A stretch of DNA of 64,000 nt, taken from NCBI GenBank assembly GCA_036936605.1, contig JAUPFV010000004.1, positions 184,964,807 to 185,028,806 of the forward strand, given 5' to 3'. Source of the stretch: Limnanthes douglasii subsp. nivea. Lineage: Eukaryota; Streptophyta; Magnoliopsida; Brassicales; Limnanthaceae. The notes under the pieces are model-generated. The model saw only the letters and a list, made by a program, of their open reading frames with translations. It had not been told where the DNA came from and ran no database searches. The first letter of the stretch is position 1. Each line of letters starts with the position of its first letter. A program made the position numbers and the translations under genes. This document shows positions 1 to 10,585 of this stretch, in pieces.

Positions 1-66
1 AATCTTCAAAGGGAGATTTAAGTCTTTATTTATACTATTTACAATTTCTTCTTTTATAATTAGTGC

Positions 67-436
67 TGATGAGTTTGGATAGTTCAGACACAGCTCACTG
101 CTTAATCCGGACAGGGGCACTTCGGACCATAACACTTCACTGGAAAATCCGAACAGGACAAATGTGAAACACATTTTGACTAAGCTATTTGGTGATCTAC
201 TTAAAAGACTAATGAGTCCTTAAACTTGACTCGGTTTCATAACTTGACCCAGTAAGCCCATGGGTCATTAAATTAAGAGTATAAATACCCCAACCACTCT
301 CATTAATGAGGGTGATCAATATTGAATACAAGCAGGTTGCTCAATTATCTCACTACTCCTTACATTAAACACTAAATACTTCAAACTTACCGAAACACTT
401 TACCAAACTACCCCTAGCCCAAAACAAACCAAACCA
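67..436 (+). repeat. 5' LTR of Tat-A
   Basis: The LTR starts TGATGAG and ends CCA just before the AATTGGCG primer-site block. The nested Tat-B LTR has the same ends. A TATA box (TATAAATA) lies at 280-287, inside a block (ATAAATACCCCAACCAC) that recurs in the Tat-E LTR at about 47970. Boundaries come from comparison with the Tat-B LTR pair; the partner 3' LTR is not present in the window. Confidence 0.8.
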
Positions 437-458
437 AATTGGCGAGCACAGTGGGAGC
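437..458 (+). other. Primer-binding site of Tat-A
   Basis: Directly after the LTR is AATTGGCGAGCACAGTGGGA. The same position in Tat-B reads AATTGGCGACCACAGTGGGA and in Tat-E AATTAGCGACCACGGTGGGA. A conserved TGGCGANCACAGTGGG block next to the LTR is what a tRNA 3'-end primer site looks like. I did not assign the tRNA. Confidence 0.7.
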
Positions 459-509
459 ATGAAGGTGCCTGAATCTTGTATTCAAAACCAGTAGAAAAAA
501 CCAGTTCGG

Positions 510-2045
510 ATGGATCTGAACGAGCAAGGGACTCCACATCTTGTGGTGGAAACGGTTGGGGAAAACAAAGAATACACCATTGAAGAGCGAGACAAGTTGA
601 GGGCAGACATAGAGGCGTTAAGGGCCATAAAACAAACAGAAAATGGTATAAGAGATAAATTAAGGGCGTCAGCTATTCATCATACTAATAGCCCTAGGGA
701 GAATGATCCTTCAATAAAGACTCATCTGAGTTCAAAGAAGACTCATGTCAGCTCTACGAAGACACATCGGTCCAAACTCGTTGAAAGTTCAGATTTGGAG
801 TCCTCCAGCAGCTCTTTGAATGAGGCTGAGCTTGAGGAGTCCTTGTCCTCAAATAGTGATGAAGGGAGATCCAGAAAAAAGATGAAGCTAATCAAGAAAT
901 ATTCAAGAAAGAGGGATAGGCATAGTAGGCTTAAAAGGCATCTGGGCAAAGGGTCATCTCACAAGCATGCTGATCAATTGTTGATTGATCCTTTTGCTTT
1001 TCAGACCGAACCAGGTATTTTTGCAACACCTAACGAAGACACAGTCTTTAGTCATAATAAGAACTGGAGACAGTCACATTTGTCTGCCAAAATACTGTCC
1101 GGAAACCTACCCAAAAGATTTGACAGCTCCATAATGGAGAAGTATGATGAAATTAAAGAACCGGACAACCATCTAGAAGAATTTAAGAACTTCATGATGA
1201 ATTTTGATGATGACCAACTTTTATGTAGAGTCTTCTCTCAAACGTTTCTGGGAAGTCTCTTAAGTGGTATAACAGCCTACCCCAAAGGTGTATTAGAAAC
1301 TTTGATACATTCTGGGTTGCCTTCCGAAGGGAATTTGTTGGGCGTAAAGAGGTGAAGGGCAATGAAGATACCATAATCCACTGTGCCCAAGAACCAAATG
1401 AGTCCTTAAAGGATTATATAAATAGATTCGTTAATTACTGGATTAGCAGATTGCTTCGAACAAGTGGCAATTTCTTCTCTAAGACAAGGGTTGAACCCTG
1501 GGAACTTGGCTGATTCAGTGACCATGAAGAAAGCCATGACTTGGGGTGGCCTGTTAAATCAGGTGAGAAAATAGATTAATGTGAAAGAAACCAAGAAACC
1601 TAGGGTGTACCGTCAAGTGAGGTCTACCACAACAGCTCAAAACCAGTTCGGATATAAGGCTAAGGAAACCGGACAAGGATCCAACCAGGCTAAACAAACT
1701 AAGTCCAACCAGAATCAGTCTCAGAGCCAGCAGTCAAGAGTTAAAAGAGGTTTTTGGGTTCAACCGGAGTGGTTTGCATAGTTAAGAGAGAATATGGCCA
1801 CAATATACGACAAGACCAAGGATGAAGTTCATTTCCGGAAACCGGCGGCATTGTAATCTCCCAGAGAAAGCCAAAATACGTGTTTTTGCCAATATCATAA
1901 TGGTATAGACCATAATACTCAAGACTGCATAGCATTGAAACAAGAAGTGCAGAATCTTATTGAAAGAGGCAAGCTTGGAGCTTATGTCAAAAGGAGTTAA
2001 AACGGGCCTGACAGTGCTCCCCAGACGAGCCCTACAAACAATGTA
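510..2045 (+). pseudogene. Tat-A gag, 5' part (broken)
   Basis: Gag is the structural protein that packages element RNA. The ATG at 510 opens a good reading frame to about 1355. It has an N-terminal charged region rich in serine and lysine, then the gag core (LPKRFDS, NHLEEFKNFMMNFDDD). The frame is lost near 1250, and fragments continue in other frames (IIHCAQEPNES near 1376, the basic glutamine-rich linker at 1581-1781, the zinc-knuckle-like CQYHNGIDHNTQDC near 1890). In-frame stops occur at 1779-1781 and near 1855 and 1998. The Tat-B insertion interrupts gag after 2050, and it resumes at 10999. Compared with Tat-B gag the order is collinear. Confidence 0.85.
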
Positions 2046-2050
2046 GGAAC
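2046..2050. repeat. Target-site duplication GGAAC, left copy (Tat-B insertion)
   Basis: GGAAC directly left of the Tat-B LTR is repeated exactly at 10994-10998, directly right of the other LTR. A 5-bp duplication is the expected integrase signature for LTR elements. Confidence 0.93.
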
Positions 2051-2458
2051 TGGTGGTGATAATTATCGCCTCAGGGTAGGCTTGTAATTTGTTTGGTGTT
2101 TAATAGTAGTATGTGAGTGTTTTATTTTTAGTGTAGAGAGTAGAGAGATAATTAAGATGGCTGGTAGCAGTTAATTCTCATTACCCACCCTTAATGCAGG
2201 TGGTTGGGTATTTATACCCTCATGTTTGGGCCCTTATGGGCTTTCGGGTCATGTTAAATGGACCCGGGTCGTGTTCAAAGACCCATGAGCTCTAAGTAGG
2301 AGAGCAAGTAGCTTAGTCAAGTAGTGTTTAGGTTTTTTAGTACTTTTGTCATAGTTCGAACAGTCCTATGGTCTGAGTGTTCGAAGTGATCTGTCCGGTC
2401 CGGAGGCCTTGGACCGATCTGTCCTTGTCCGGGGAGCATGCTGAATTCGGACTCATCA
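2051..2458 (-). repeat. 3' LTR of Tat-B
   Basis: In element orientation it begins TGATGAGTCC and ends ATTATCACCACCA. It matches 10586-10993 over its full 408 bp with about seven substitutions and no indels that I could see. A TATA box (TATAAATA on the minus strand) lies at 2209-2216. Confidence 0.95.
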
Positions 2459-2475
2459 GGAGCCCCTTTTTTAGG
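2459..2475 (-). other. Polypurine tract of Tat-B
   Basis: On the minus strand TAAAAAAGGGGCTCC abuts the start of the 3' LTR. This is the purine run expected to prime plus-strand DNA synthesis. Confidence 0.8.
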
Positions 2476-2624
2476 TGTTTGTGCAAATACTCTTGTCAAA
2501 GACCTGAAAAACAGTCTGACATCAGGGTAGTTTTAATCCGGACAGGTCTGTCAATTTGGGCTATGGGTTTATCTAGACTGATAAAGCTTCACGAATTCAA
2601 AACGATTTTTGCCAGAGTTCATGG

Positions 2625-2803
2625 GACACGTGTCGCTCTCTGATTGGTTGCTTCACCCGTTTTTTCACCTTGAATTTCGAACCCACCTTCTTCGAAAAGC
2701 AACATCTTAATTAAAGGTGATGACATCAGCGCCGTCTTTAATCATTACCAATCTTTTCGAATTCTCCTAGGAATCAACTTATTTTTCATATTTACTATAA
2801 ATA
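2625..2803 (+). promoter_or_regulatory. Antisense promoter of Tat-B with G-box and TATA box
   Basis: The palindrome GACACGTGTC (a CACGTG G-box containing the ABRE-like ACGTGTC) lies at 2625-2634. A TATA box TATAAATA lies at 2796-2803, about 100 bp before the antisense ATG at 2903. The block between them (TCTTTAATCATTACC, CTCCTAGG) is recognisable in Tat-A (minus strand, 17765-17860) and Tat-F (48804-48976). Conservation across diverged copies argues for a real RNA polymerase II promoter facing against the element. Activity is inferred. Confidence 0.65.
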
Positions 2804-2902
2804 CAAATTCACTTTCTACTGTTTTACCATCTCTTTCACATTCACTCTGCAAAATTTCCCAAAGCTCTCTCTCTCTAAAGCAAAAACTTTGTTCGATAGT
2901 TT

Positions 2903-4738
2903 ATGTTTACAGCGAGGAACGCTCTGGTCAAAGGCGGGTGGCTCAACCTTTCTGAGTTAGAGAAGGCTCAAAAAGTCGAAAGAGAAAGACGAATTGCGGC
3001 AGGGTTACCCACTTCTCCTGTCGATAGACCAATCACCTCTGCCACAGAGTCAGATCAAGGCTCTTCTTCTTCTATAGGCACTAAGCCTAGAAAACTATTT
3101 CAAACCAACTTTTCCCCCATTATCTCTGGTTCCTCAGTTCAGGAATCGGAGCCTACTGTCGAGCCAAGAGTAACAGCTACTAGCCTAAAAAAACCTTCAC
3201 CCTTCATAGCAATGGGGTCGGATACGGAGCACTCCCCTGAGAAGCTAGTCGATAGGAGGAAAGGCCGGTTAGTTAGAGGCCAAGGGTCTAAAAACACTCC
3301 CTCAAAGTCGGGGGCAAAAGACAGCAGCACCGGGTCAGAGGTGCCTATTAGAGCCTCCAGGGATAGGTTGTCCGGTCCGGAGGGCACCAGTCCAAGTCTC
3401 CAAAGAGAAGCACCCACTCCGGATACTCTACCGGAGGCCAGAAGCCAAAAGAATACAGAGGCCCAGAAGTCTGGAGACAAGGCTGAGTCAAGTTTGAACC
3501 CTCCCCCCACTACAGCTGCTGAAATCCCTTCAACAATTATGGAGGAAGTGATGGAGGACTCTGTTGAAGAGGCTCCATTTGAGTCTGAGCCCTCCGGCCA
3601 CTACAGCTGCTGAAATCCCTTCAACAATTAGGATGCTCCAACAGACCCGGAGGGGCCAACCTAGAGCCAAATTGATGCTGCTCTCTTGGAAGTGGTGGAG
3701 CAAAAGACTGAAAAACAAGAAGCGAACCTCCCAAAACCTCCAAGGGCTTCCAAGAGAAATCGTAAACAGGGAAGCGAAGGCACAGACCGGGAGGCCAAGA
3801 AGAAGAAAACTTCTAAGGGAGACGAGCTTTCTCTCCGGGCTCCGGAGCCTTCTTTTCAAGCTGATCCTGCTGACCCAACGCATACCGAGGAGATTCCGGG
3901 TGACTTTCATACCGATGAGGTTGAGGGGGGAGATATCAACATCGATGGAGTAGACTTTTAGCACCTCCAACACGGTCACTTTTAATGGTAAGACTTTTAG
4001 CGTTTCTAGTGAAAGGGATCCCATAGCCCACTCTTTGTTAAGCAACGTTCAGCCTGTACTTGTGTTGGAGAAACAAGTCGAAACCAGGCCGATATCATCA
4101 AAGATCTCAAGTCTGACAAAGAGAGGCTGTCCGATGACCTTCGCACTGCCACTTCCAATGCTGACATTTTAAAGGAGGAAACTGAGGAGTTGAAGAGAAA
4201 GCAAGAGGCAAGCACCACAAAAGTCTCCACTTTAGAGGACACCATTAGAGAGCTCTGGGAGAAGCTGTCCGGTCTGGAGAAAGACCTTACCACCTCAAAG
4301 GGAGAATCCAAAGCTAAGGATCAAATCATCACCAACCTGACCAATGACAAAATCGCTCTTGAGAATACAGTGTCTAAGGCTGCCGCGGAGAAAGCGACTT
4401 TGCTAAAGGAGCAGGAGGCCAAGATTCAAGCCAAGATCGATGCTTATGCCAATAATGTGATCGACACTCAGGAGGAGATGTATGCCAAGGTGAAGTCTGA
4501 TATGGTCCTACTCTTCCATGAGAAGTTTCCGAAGAAGAACCTGGGGGATTTATGGCTTCATGTTGAGCCTGAAGACCTCTTGTATCATACGATGGCTGAA
4601 GGCGACAAGTATGGCTACTCTAGTGATTCCTCAGATGACGAAGAACACACCAGGGAGAAACCTGGCGAAGAGAAGAGTGATTTCAAAGGGAAGGAAAAGA
4701 CAGATGAAGGTGAGCCATCTTCTAAGGCTCAGCCTTAA
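2903..4738 (+). pseudogene. Tat-B antisense gene (central domain deleted)
   Basis: The plus-strand gene runs against gag-pol. The ATG at 2903 opens a 236-residue frame (FTARNALVKGGWLNL, then a disordered Ser/Pro/Lys stretch with PSPFIAMGSDTE). Pieces continue at 3686-3961 and 4190-4738. The C-terminal piece is a long coiled coil ending in a conserved tail (MVLLFHEKFPKK, then acidic residues). Homologues in Tat-A and Tat-F have a globular domain and an intron in the middle. Here both are missing: the N-terminal part jumps to the basic linker at a 32-bp direct repeat (copies near 3512 and 3599). In-frame stops lie at 3611, 3629, 3662 and 3959, and the frame shifts near 3955 and 4085. Antisense ORFs are known in Tat elements; their function is unknown. 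Confidence 0.8.
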
Positions 4739-5084
4739 TTCATGATTCAGTTTTTACTTAGTTATCCAAACTAAAGTCCTTGGAAGGCCAAGGCATTCGT
4801 TTTTGTAATCGTGTCCGGCAACTGACCGGATAGGTGCCAAGGCACTTTAAGTTATTTTAATGAATATATTTGTTTCATGCAATTCTCATCTTCTTTTATA
4901 GTCTGTTCCAATTTTGTTGGTTAGACTTTAAATAGCCTTTAGTTATTTCATAGTGAGAGTGTTTAAGTTCTCCGGCTAGAGTTTAAATAGCCCTTAGTTA
5001 TTTCAATCCGGATAGTGTGACAAAGGACAAAACTTAAAACACTTGGAAATTTTTTAAGAAGGCATCAAATTTTATTCAAAAGCC

Positions 5085-5150
5085 CGAACACCTCATTAAA
5101 ACCTCCCCGTGCCACCAGGGAGGAAAGAGTATGCCCCCAAATATTTACAT
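5085..5150 (-). promoter_or_regulatory. Conserved hairpin block downstream of Tat-B integrase
   Basis: In element orientation the order is CATACTCTTTCC, a perfect 6-bp stem CCTCCC/GGGAGG with a 10-nt loop, then GGTTTTAATGAGG. It sits just past the integrase stop, where the pol and antisense genes converge. The same block occurs in Tat-A, Tat-D and Tat-F, and a related one in Gy-1 and Gy-2. A role in RNA 3'-end formation or packaging is possible but not shown. Confidence 0.65.
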
Positions 5151-5191
5151 GGATGTTTAAACAAGTAAATATTTTACAAATGCTACTCCAA

Positions 5192-5671
5192 CTACATCCG
5201 GAGATGCTTGATATTCCAAGGATGAGTCAAAACTCTTCCATCTTTGTCCTCCAACCAATATGTCCCAGGTTTAATTCTTTCAACAACCATATACGGACCT
5301 TCCCAAGTTGGGGCTAGCTTTCCGAACAGATTTTCTTTAGTGTGTAAGAAGACTTTCCTTAATACTTTGTCCCCTGGTTGGAAATATCTTCTTTTAATTT
5401 TGGAAGCAAACCTGCTTCTCATCAAGCCCTGATAGTGTGCAACTCTAAGGTGAGCTTTAACTCGTCTTTCTTCTATCAAATCAAGTTGACCTCTGATTGC
5501 CACCTCGTTAGCATGTTCGGAGAAGTTGTGAACACGAAATGACGGGAGAGTTGCTTCTATGGGAGCTACTGCATCCATCCTATAGACCAAAGCAAAGGGT
5601 GACTCTTGTGTTGCAGCCCCACGTGTTGTCCGGTAGGCCCACAAGACTTCTTGTAAATAATTAGGCCACAA
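5192..5671 (-). pseudogene. Tat-B integrase C-terminal part
   Basis: The minus-strand frame starts just after the deletion that removed the integrase catalytic core (WPNYLQEVLWAYRTT). It continues through the typical Tat integrase C-terminus (KVFLHTKENLFGKLAP, WEGPYMVVERIKPGTYWL) and ends HPWNIKHLRM. The DDE core that joins element DNA to the target is absent between this piece and the zinc-finger part encoded just upstream. About 160 residues are there expected from related integrases. Confidence 0.88.
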
Positions 5672-7382
5672 TTATAGTTTTGCGTCCTCCGGACGCCACA
5701 GGGAGAGGCCCTACTGAATCCAACCCCCATCGATCAAAAGGAATAGGCTCAGAAATTGACTCTAAAGGAATGGCTGGGACATGAATTTCATTATTGTACC
5801 TCTGGCATGGGTCACACCTTCTTACCAATTCCTTCGCATCTTTCATGATAGATGGCCAATAGTAACCGGACAGTAAAACTCTTCTTGTTAAAGCTCTGAA
5901 TCCACAATGGGCTGATCCCTCACCATCATGCAATTCGTAGAGGACTACTTGAGATTCCTCATCCCCCAAACATCGCAGGAGAGGTTTACTGTAAGATTTT
6001 TTATACAACACTTCTCTCAATATGATGAAACCACGAGCCTTGTGTTTTAATGTTCTGGCTAGTGACTTATCTAGAGGCACGATACCATCGGAGAGATATT
6101 GCAGGAGAGGAAACCTCCAGTCTTGAGGTTGTTTCACTTGCACTTCAAAAATTTCCTCTTCTTTACCCTTACTAAGTTGAATGGAGGGGCTTTCCATCAC
6201 ATGGATCCATGGATATGACTCCGTATATGCTATGGTTGCTAATGAGTCTGCCAGCTCATTTTCTGCCCGGGGAATGTGCTCATAAACAACACCTTTAAAC
6301 TTGAGTGCTTCATTCTTAAGGAGGAGTAAATATTTCACAAGTTGCTCCTTTTTAGCCTCAGATTGGCCTTGGGCATGGTGGACCAGAAGCTGGGAATCAC
6401 TTAGTAGCTTGACCCTCTTAGCCCCACAAATGTAGGCTAACTTTAAACCAGCTATAGCTGCTTCGTATTCAGACTCATTATTGGATGCCCTAAAAGCAAA
6501 ACAAATAGCCTGGTACATTTTGTCTCCATATGGAGAAGTTAAACACACCCCAGTACCACATCCCATAGTGCTAGATCCACCATCCGTTCGGACGACCCAT
6601 ACCTTTTTATCTTTTATATCAGTAGTTTGCTCTGAATCCCTGTCGGAGTGGAATTCAACCAAGAAGTCAGCCACATCTTGGGCCTTGACTGTTGTTCGAG
6701 GAGCAAAGTCTATGTCGAAGTCCCCTAACTCTACTGACCACTTAGTCATCCTGCTTGAAATGTCTGCCTTTTGGAGGACATTCTTTAGGGGAAAAGAAGT
6801 CCGGACGATGTTGGGATGAGCCTGGAAATAAGGCCTCATCTTCCTGGCAGCTATCACCAAGGCTAATGCTAATTTTTCGAGTTTCAAGTAACGCCTTTCT
6901 GCATCTATCAAACTTTTGTTGATGTAGTACACTGGATGGGGATGACCATCTACCTCCCTTACCAATACAACACTGATGGCACAACTTGATACTGCCAAAT
7001 ATACGAAGAGTGTCTCCCCATCAACTGGCTTAAACAAAGTTTTGGGGGAGGACAGGTGGTTTTTGATCTCATTGAAAGCCTCATCACACCGTGGGGTCCA
7101 ATCAAACCCCTTTGCACCCTTCAAGGTTTGAAAGAAAGGGGCACACCTGTCCGAAGACCTTGAGATGAATCTGTTTAAGGCAGTTAATCTCCCCGTTAAC
7201 CGCTGTACTTCTTTAATATTTCGAGGAGGCTCCATTTGGAATAGAGCATTGAGCTTGTCCGGATCGGGCTGTATTCCATGCTCACTTATAATATAGCCTA
7301 GAAACTTCCCGGACTGCACTCCGAACACACATTTTTCTGGGTTTAATTTCAAATTCACTTTTACCAAGTTGGCAAAAGTTTC
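5661..7382 (-). pseudogene. Tat-B RT C-terminus, RNase H, archaeal-type RNase H and integrase N-terminus
   Basis: A 568-residue minus-strand frame in domain order: end of RT (VNLKLNPEKCVFGV, GKFLGYIISEHGI), first RNase H (SCAISVVLVRE, RYLKLEKLALALV), and a second archaeal-type RNase H (VVRTDGGSSTMGCGTG, NNESEYEAAIAGLKLA, SDSQLLVHHAQGQ). The integrase HHCC zinc region follows (DGEGSAHCGFRAL, CDPCQRY) and the frame ends in GGRKTIIVA. The double RNase H is diagnostic for Tat elements. The frame stops at a deletion junction with the C-terminal integrase piece at 5671, so the catalytic core is lost. Confidence 0.92.
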
Positions 7383-8171
7383 TTAGAGATCGGACAAGTG
7401 CAACTGCTCATCCACACTCTTCACCATCATGTCATCAATGTACACTTCCATATTTCTTCCAATCTGATCAGCGAAAGCTTTGTTCACTAATCTCTGATAA
7501 GTAGCCCCATCATTTTTCAGCCCAAACGGCATTACCTTATAGCAATGAAGACCTCTGTCAGTGACAAATGTGGTATGCTCTTGATCCTTCGGATCAACTT
7601 GAATCTGATTGAATCCGGAGAAGGCGTCCATAAAGGACAGCAGCTTGTTACCAGAGGTGGAATCTACTAACTGATCAATCCGGGGGACCGGATACAAATC
7701 TTTTGGGCAAGCCCTATTGAGATCTGTGAAGTCGATGCACATGCGCCACTTGCCATTTTTCTTCTTTACCAGAACCGGATTGGCAGTCCACAAAGGATAC
7801 TGAGAATCCTTGATGTTTCCCATCTTTGTGAGCCTGTCAACCTCTTGCACAATGACATCAGCCTTTTCCTTAGAAAAAGCTCTTCTCTTTTGAACCACTG
7901 GTGCTACGTCTCTCCGGACAGATAGGTGATGTGATATCACTTCTGCTGGGACCCCAGTAACATCAGCATTGCACCAAGCAAAAACGTGCTGATGATTCTT
8001 CAAAAACTTTAACATTTCATTTTTCAGATCGTGTGGCATTTTGGAGCCTATCTTAACACTTCTTCCTTCTTCCAAACAGTGTGTCTCTACCTCTTCGACC
8101 GGTATCAATACTCCAGGGGTCTCTCTGGGGTCATCAATTTCACCCTCACCCCTAGAAAGCCCCACAAACTG
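7383..8171 (-). pseudogene. Tat-B reverse transcriptase
   Basis: RT copies element RNA into DNA. The minus-strand frame continues directly past the protease/RT stop at 8172-8174 and includes a linker (DDPRETPGVLIPVEEVE), the RT fingers and palm (WRMCIDFTDLNRACPKD, SFMDAFSGFNQIQVDP, VMPFGLKN) and the catalytic YIDD box. It ends at a TAA (7383-7385) where Tat-F has glutamine and Tat-C has glutamate. Tat-A has a TAA at this same codon. Apart from that stop the RT looks full length. Confidence 0.92.
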
Positions 8172-8174
8172 TTA
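8172..8174 (-). other. In-frame stop (TAA) at protease/RT junction of Tat-B
   Basis: The protease frame ends in TAA followed by CAG TTT. RT carries on in the same frame without a start codon. Tat-A (TAG at 11754), Tat-F (TAG at 55276-55274) and Tat-C (TAG at 44342-44340) have a stop at the same alignment position. Confidence 0.8.
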
Positions 8175-8720
8175 TTGCTCGTTGGTGCGAACTGCCCCCA
8201 GTGTTCGGGGAGTCAGAGCAGTAGCATAACATTCCCTTGCAATCTTTTGACTGCTCCGGACGACTCCAACCTGTCCCTGAACAGCATATTTCAAGCAATG
8301 GTGGACTGTTGAAGCCACTGCATGCATTCTAGAGAGCCAAGACCTCCCTAGAATAGCATTATAGCAAGTGGGACAATCCACTACAATAAAGAGTATTCTG
8401 ACCATTTTCTTGAAAGGGCCCTTGCCCAATAGAACTTCCTCTTCGAACTCTCCGATCACATCTGCTGAGCTGCCTGTAAAGCCCACAATTGATCTGTCCG
8501 AACTCTGAATTACAGCTGGATTTTTCATTCTTTTGTATGTGGCTAGGAAAAGGATATTGGCTGAGCTTCCAGTATCCACCAAAATTCGTCTTATGTCGTT
8601 GCCCCCAATAGATGCTCCTATGATAACAGCATCCTAATGAGGACCAGCAATATCTCTTAAATCATCTTCATCAAAAACAATGAAGGGGAATGAATTTTGT
8701 AACTGATAGGAAGTCATGCC
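8175..8720 (-). pseudogene. Tat-B aspartic protease
   Basis: This retropepsin-type protease would cut the polyprotein. The active site reads LVDTGSSANILF. Downstream are FTGSSADVIGEFEEEVLLG and YNAILGRSWL, the second half of the fold. Upstream, the spacer between gag and protease has in-frame stops: TAG at about 8637 (the Tat-A copy has lysine) and TAA at about 8721 (Tat-A has glutamate). The protease core itself (8172-8582) is open. Confidence 0.9.
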
Positions 8721-10513
8721 TCCTTATAGCTGGGAGGCTAAAGTATGAACGTGCCTCTTCCTCGAAGAAGCAGTAGGAGCTGTCATAGTGTCCCCTCCGA
8801 AAATTGTAAGTGACTCAAAAAACTTAATGAGTCCGGAGACCGACCGAGAACATTCCTCAATTGTACACACTCTCTTTCGAGTTGGATCAGGATCCAAGTA
8901 CTCAGATTCCACATCAAACCTCTCAATTATAACCATGGCTCCCTCCGGAGCAGCATTACTTGGACCAACCCGGTGAGTGTTGTCAGACCTGTTACCTCCT
9001 CTTCTTTTGACGTAAGCTCCCAGTTTTCCCCTCTCAATCAAGTTCTGAACTTCCTGTTTCAATGCTATGCAGTCATCAGTGGTATGACAAATATCATTGT
9101 GATATTGGCAAAAAGAGTTATTGTGATGTTCTCTGGGAGACTGCAATGTGGCTGGTCTCCGATAATGCACCTCGTCCTTTGTTTTATCAAAAATGGTGGC
9201 CAAACTTTCTTTTAATTCTGCGAACCACTCCGGTTGGACCCATGGTCCTCTCTTGTTTCTGGATTGCTGACTCTGAGCAGGAGCAGCTGGCTGAGACTGA
9301 GCTTTTGTCCTACCATGCCCCTGTCCGGTTTCTCTTGGTTTGTTCCCGGACTGATTCTGATTGGGATTTGGTGCCACCGGGGTAGACCTCACTTACCTGT
9401 GCACCCTGGTTTTCTTCGTTTCATCAACATTAATTTGTTTTCCAACCTGATTCAGCAACCCTCCCCATGTCATTGCCTTCTTTCTGGTCACTGAGTCAGC
9501 CAAGTTGATAGGGTTCAAACCCTGTCTTAGGGATGCTATTGCTACATGTTCGAAGCAATCAGCCAACCCATTCTTGGTGTTCACAAAACGGCTTATATAT
9601 TCTTTCAAGGACTCGTTTGGTTCCTGGGCGCAATGGATTATTGTGTCTCCATTTCCCTTTAGCTCTTTACTCCCTACAAACTGCCTTCGAAAGGCTACCC
9701 AAAAAGTATCGAAATCTTTGATACAACCCTGAGGCAGGCTGTTGTACCATTTTAGAGCACTCCCCGTAAATGATTGGGAGAATGCCTTACAAAGTAGTTT
9801 ATCATCGTCGTCAAAGTTCATCATGAAGTTTTTAAATTGTTCCAAATGGTTGTCCGGATCAGTACTGCCATCGTACTTCTCTATTTTGGTACTGTCAAAC
9901 CTCTTAGGGAGGTTTCCGGACAGAATTTTAGAAGACAATGGAGATTGCCTCCAATTTCTTCCACGACTGAACACAGTATCCTCATTGGGAGTTGCAAAGA
10001 TACCTGGTTTATCGTGAAAAGCGAAGGGATCCACTAGCATCCGGTCCACATGCCTCCGGCTATGAGATGATCCTTTACCAATATGCCTCTTCATCTTTCC
10101 ATGTCTATCCATTTTTCTTGAATATTTTTTGATCTGCTTTTGCTTCTTTCTAGTTCGACCCTCATCGCTGCTAGAGGATAAAGATTTTTCAACCCCTCAC
10201 TGTCCGAAGAACTATTAGAAGATTCTGAGCTTGAGTCAGAACTCTCCACTGGCTTAGGCCGGTGAGACTTTTTGGAGCTGGCATGAGTCTTTTTGGTGCT
10301 CACATGAGTCTTTGAAGACTCATGCTCTTTGGGGTTGTCGGTGTGATGAGCAATTGATGCTTTAGACTTTTCTTTCATGCCCATCTTAGCCTTTTCGGCC
10401 CTCAGAGCTTCTATTTCACCCTTTAGCCTATCACGCTCTTAGATAGTGTACTCATCGTTCTCTCCCACCACTTCGAGCAGAGCTGGTGGTACTTCTGGAT
10501 TGTCCGAATTCAT
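8721..10513 (-). pseudogene. Tat-B gag (three breaks)
   Basis: The likely start is the ATG at 10513-10511, shortly after the primer site. Domains: N-terminal acidic and basic serine-rich region; gag core (ILSGNLPKRFDS, NHLEQFKNFMMNF, GSALKWYNSLPQG, AFRRQFVGSKE); Gln/Pro-rich basic linker; zinc-knuckle-like CQYHNDICHTTDDC; and a spacer to protease. Breaks: TAA at 10439-10441 (glutamate codon in Tat-A), a frameshift near 10190, and TAA at 9393-9395 (glutamine codon in Tat-A). Confidence 0.9.
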
Positions 10514-10563
10514 TCGGACAGACCTTCTTAGCTGGTTTTGAATGCTTGATTCAGGCACCTTCT

Positions 10564-10582
10564 CCTCCCACTGTGGTCGCCA
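10564..10582 (-). other. Primer-binding site of Tat-B
   Basis: On the minus strand TGGCGACCACAGTGGGAGG begins 3 nt past the 5' LTR end. It is nearly identical to the Tat-A site at 440. The matching tRNA was not determined. Confidence 0.7.
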
Positions 10583-10585
10583 ATT

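Noticed and set aside
743..949. Minus-strand frame of 68 codons over gag
   Set aside because: Shadow of the serine/lysine-rich gag frame; no matching homology and no role.
7383..7385. RT stop shared by Tat-A and Tat-B as a second readthrough site
   Set aside because: Tat-C and Tat-F have sense codons there, and the following bases do not fit a leaky context. More likely inherited damage.
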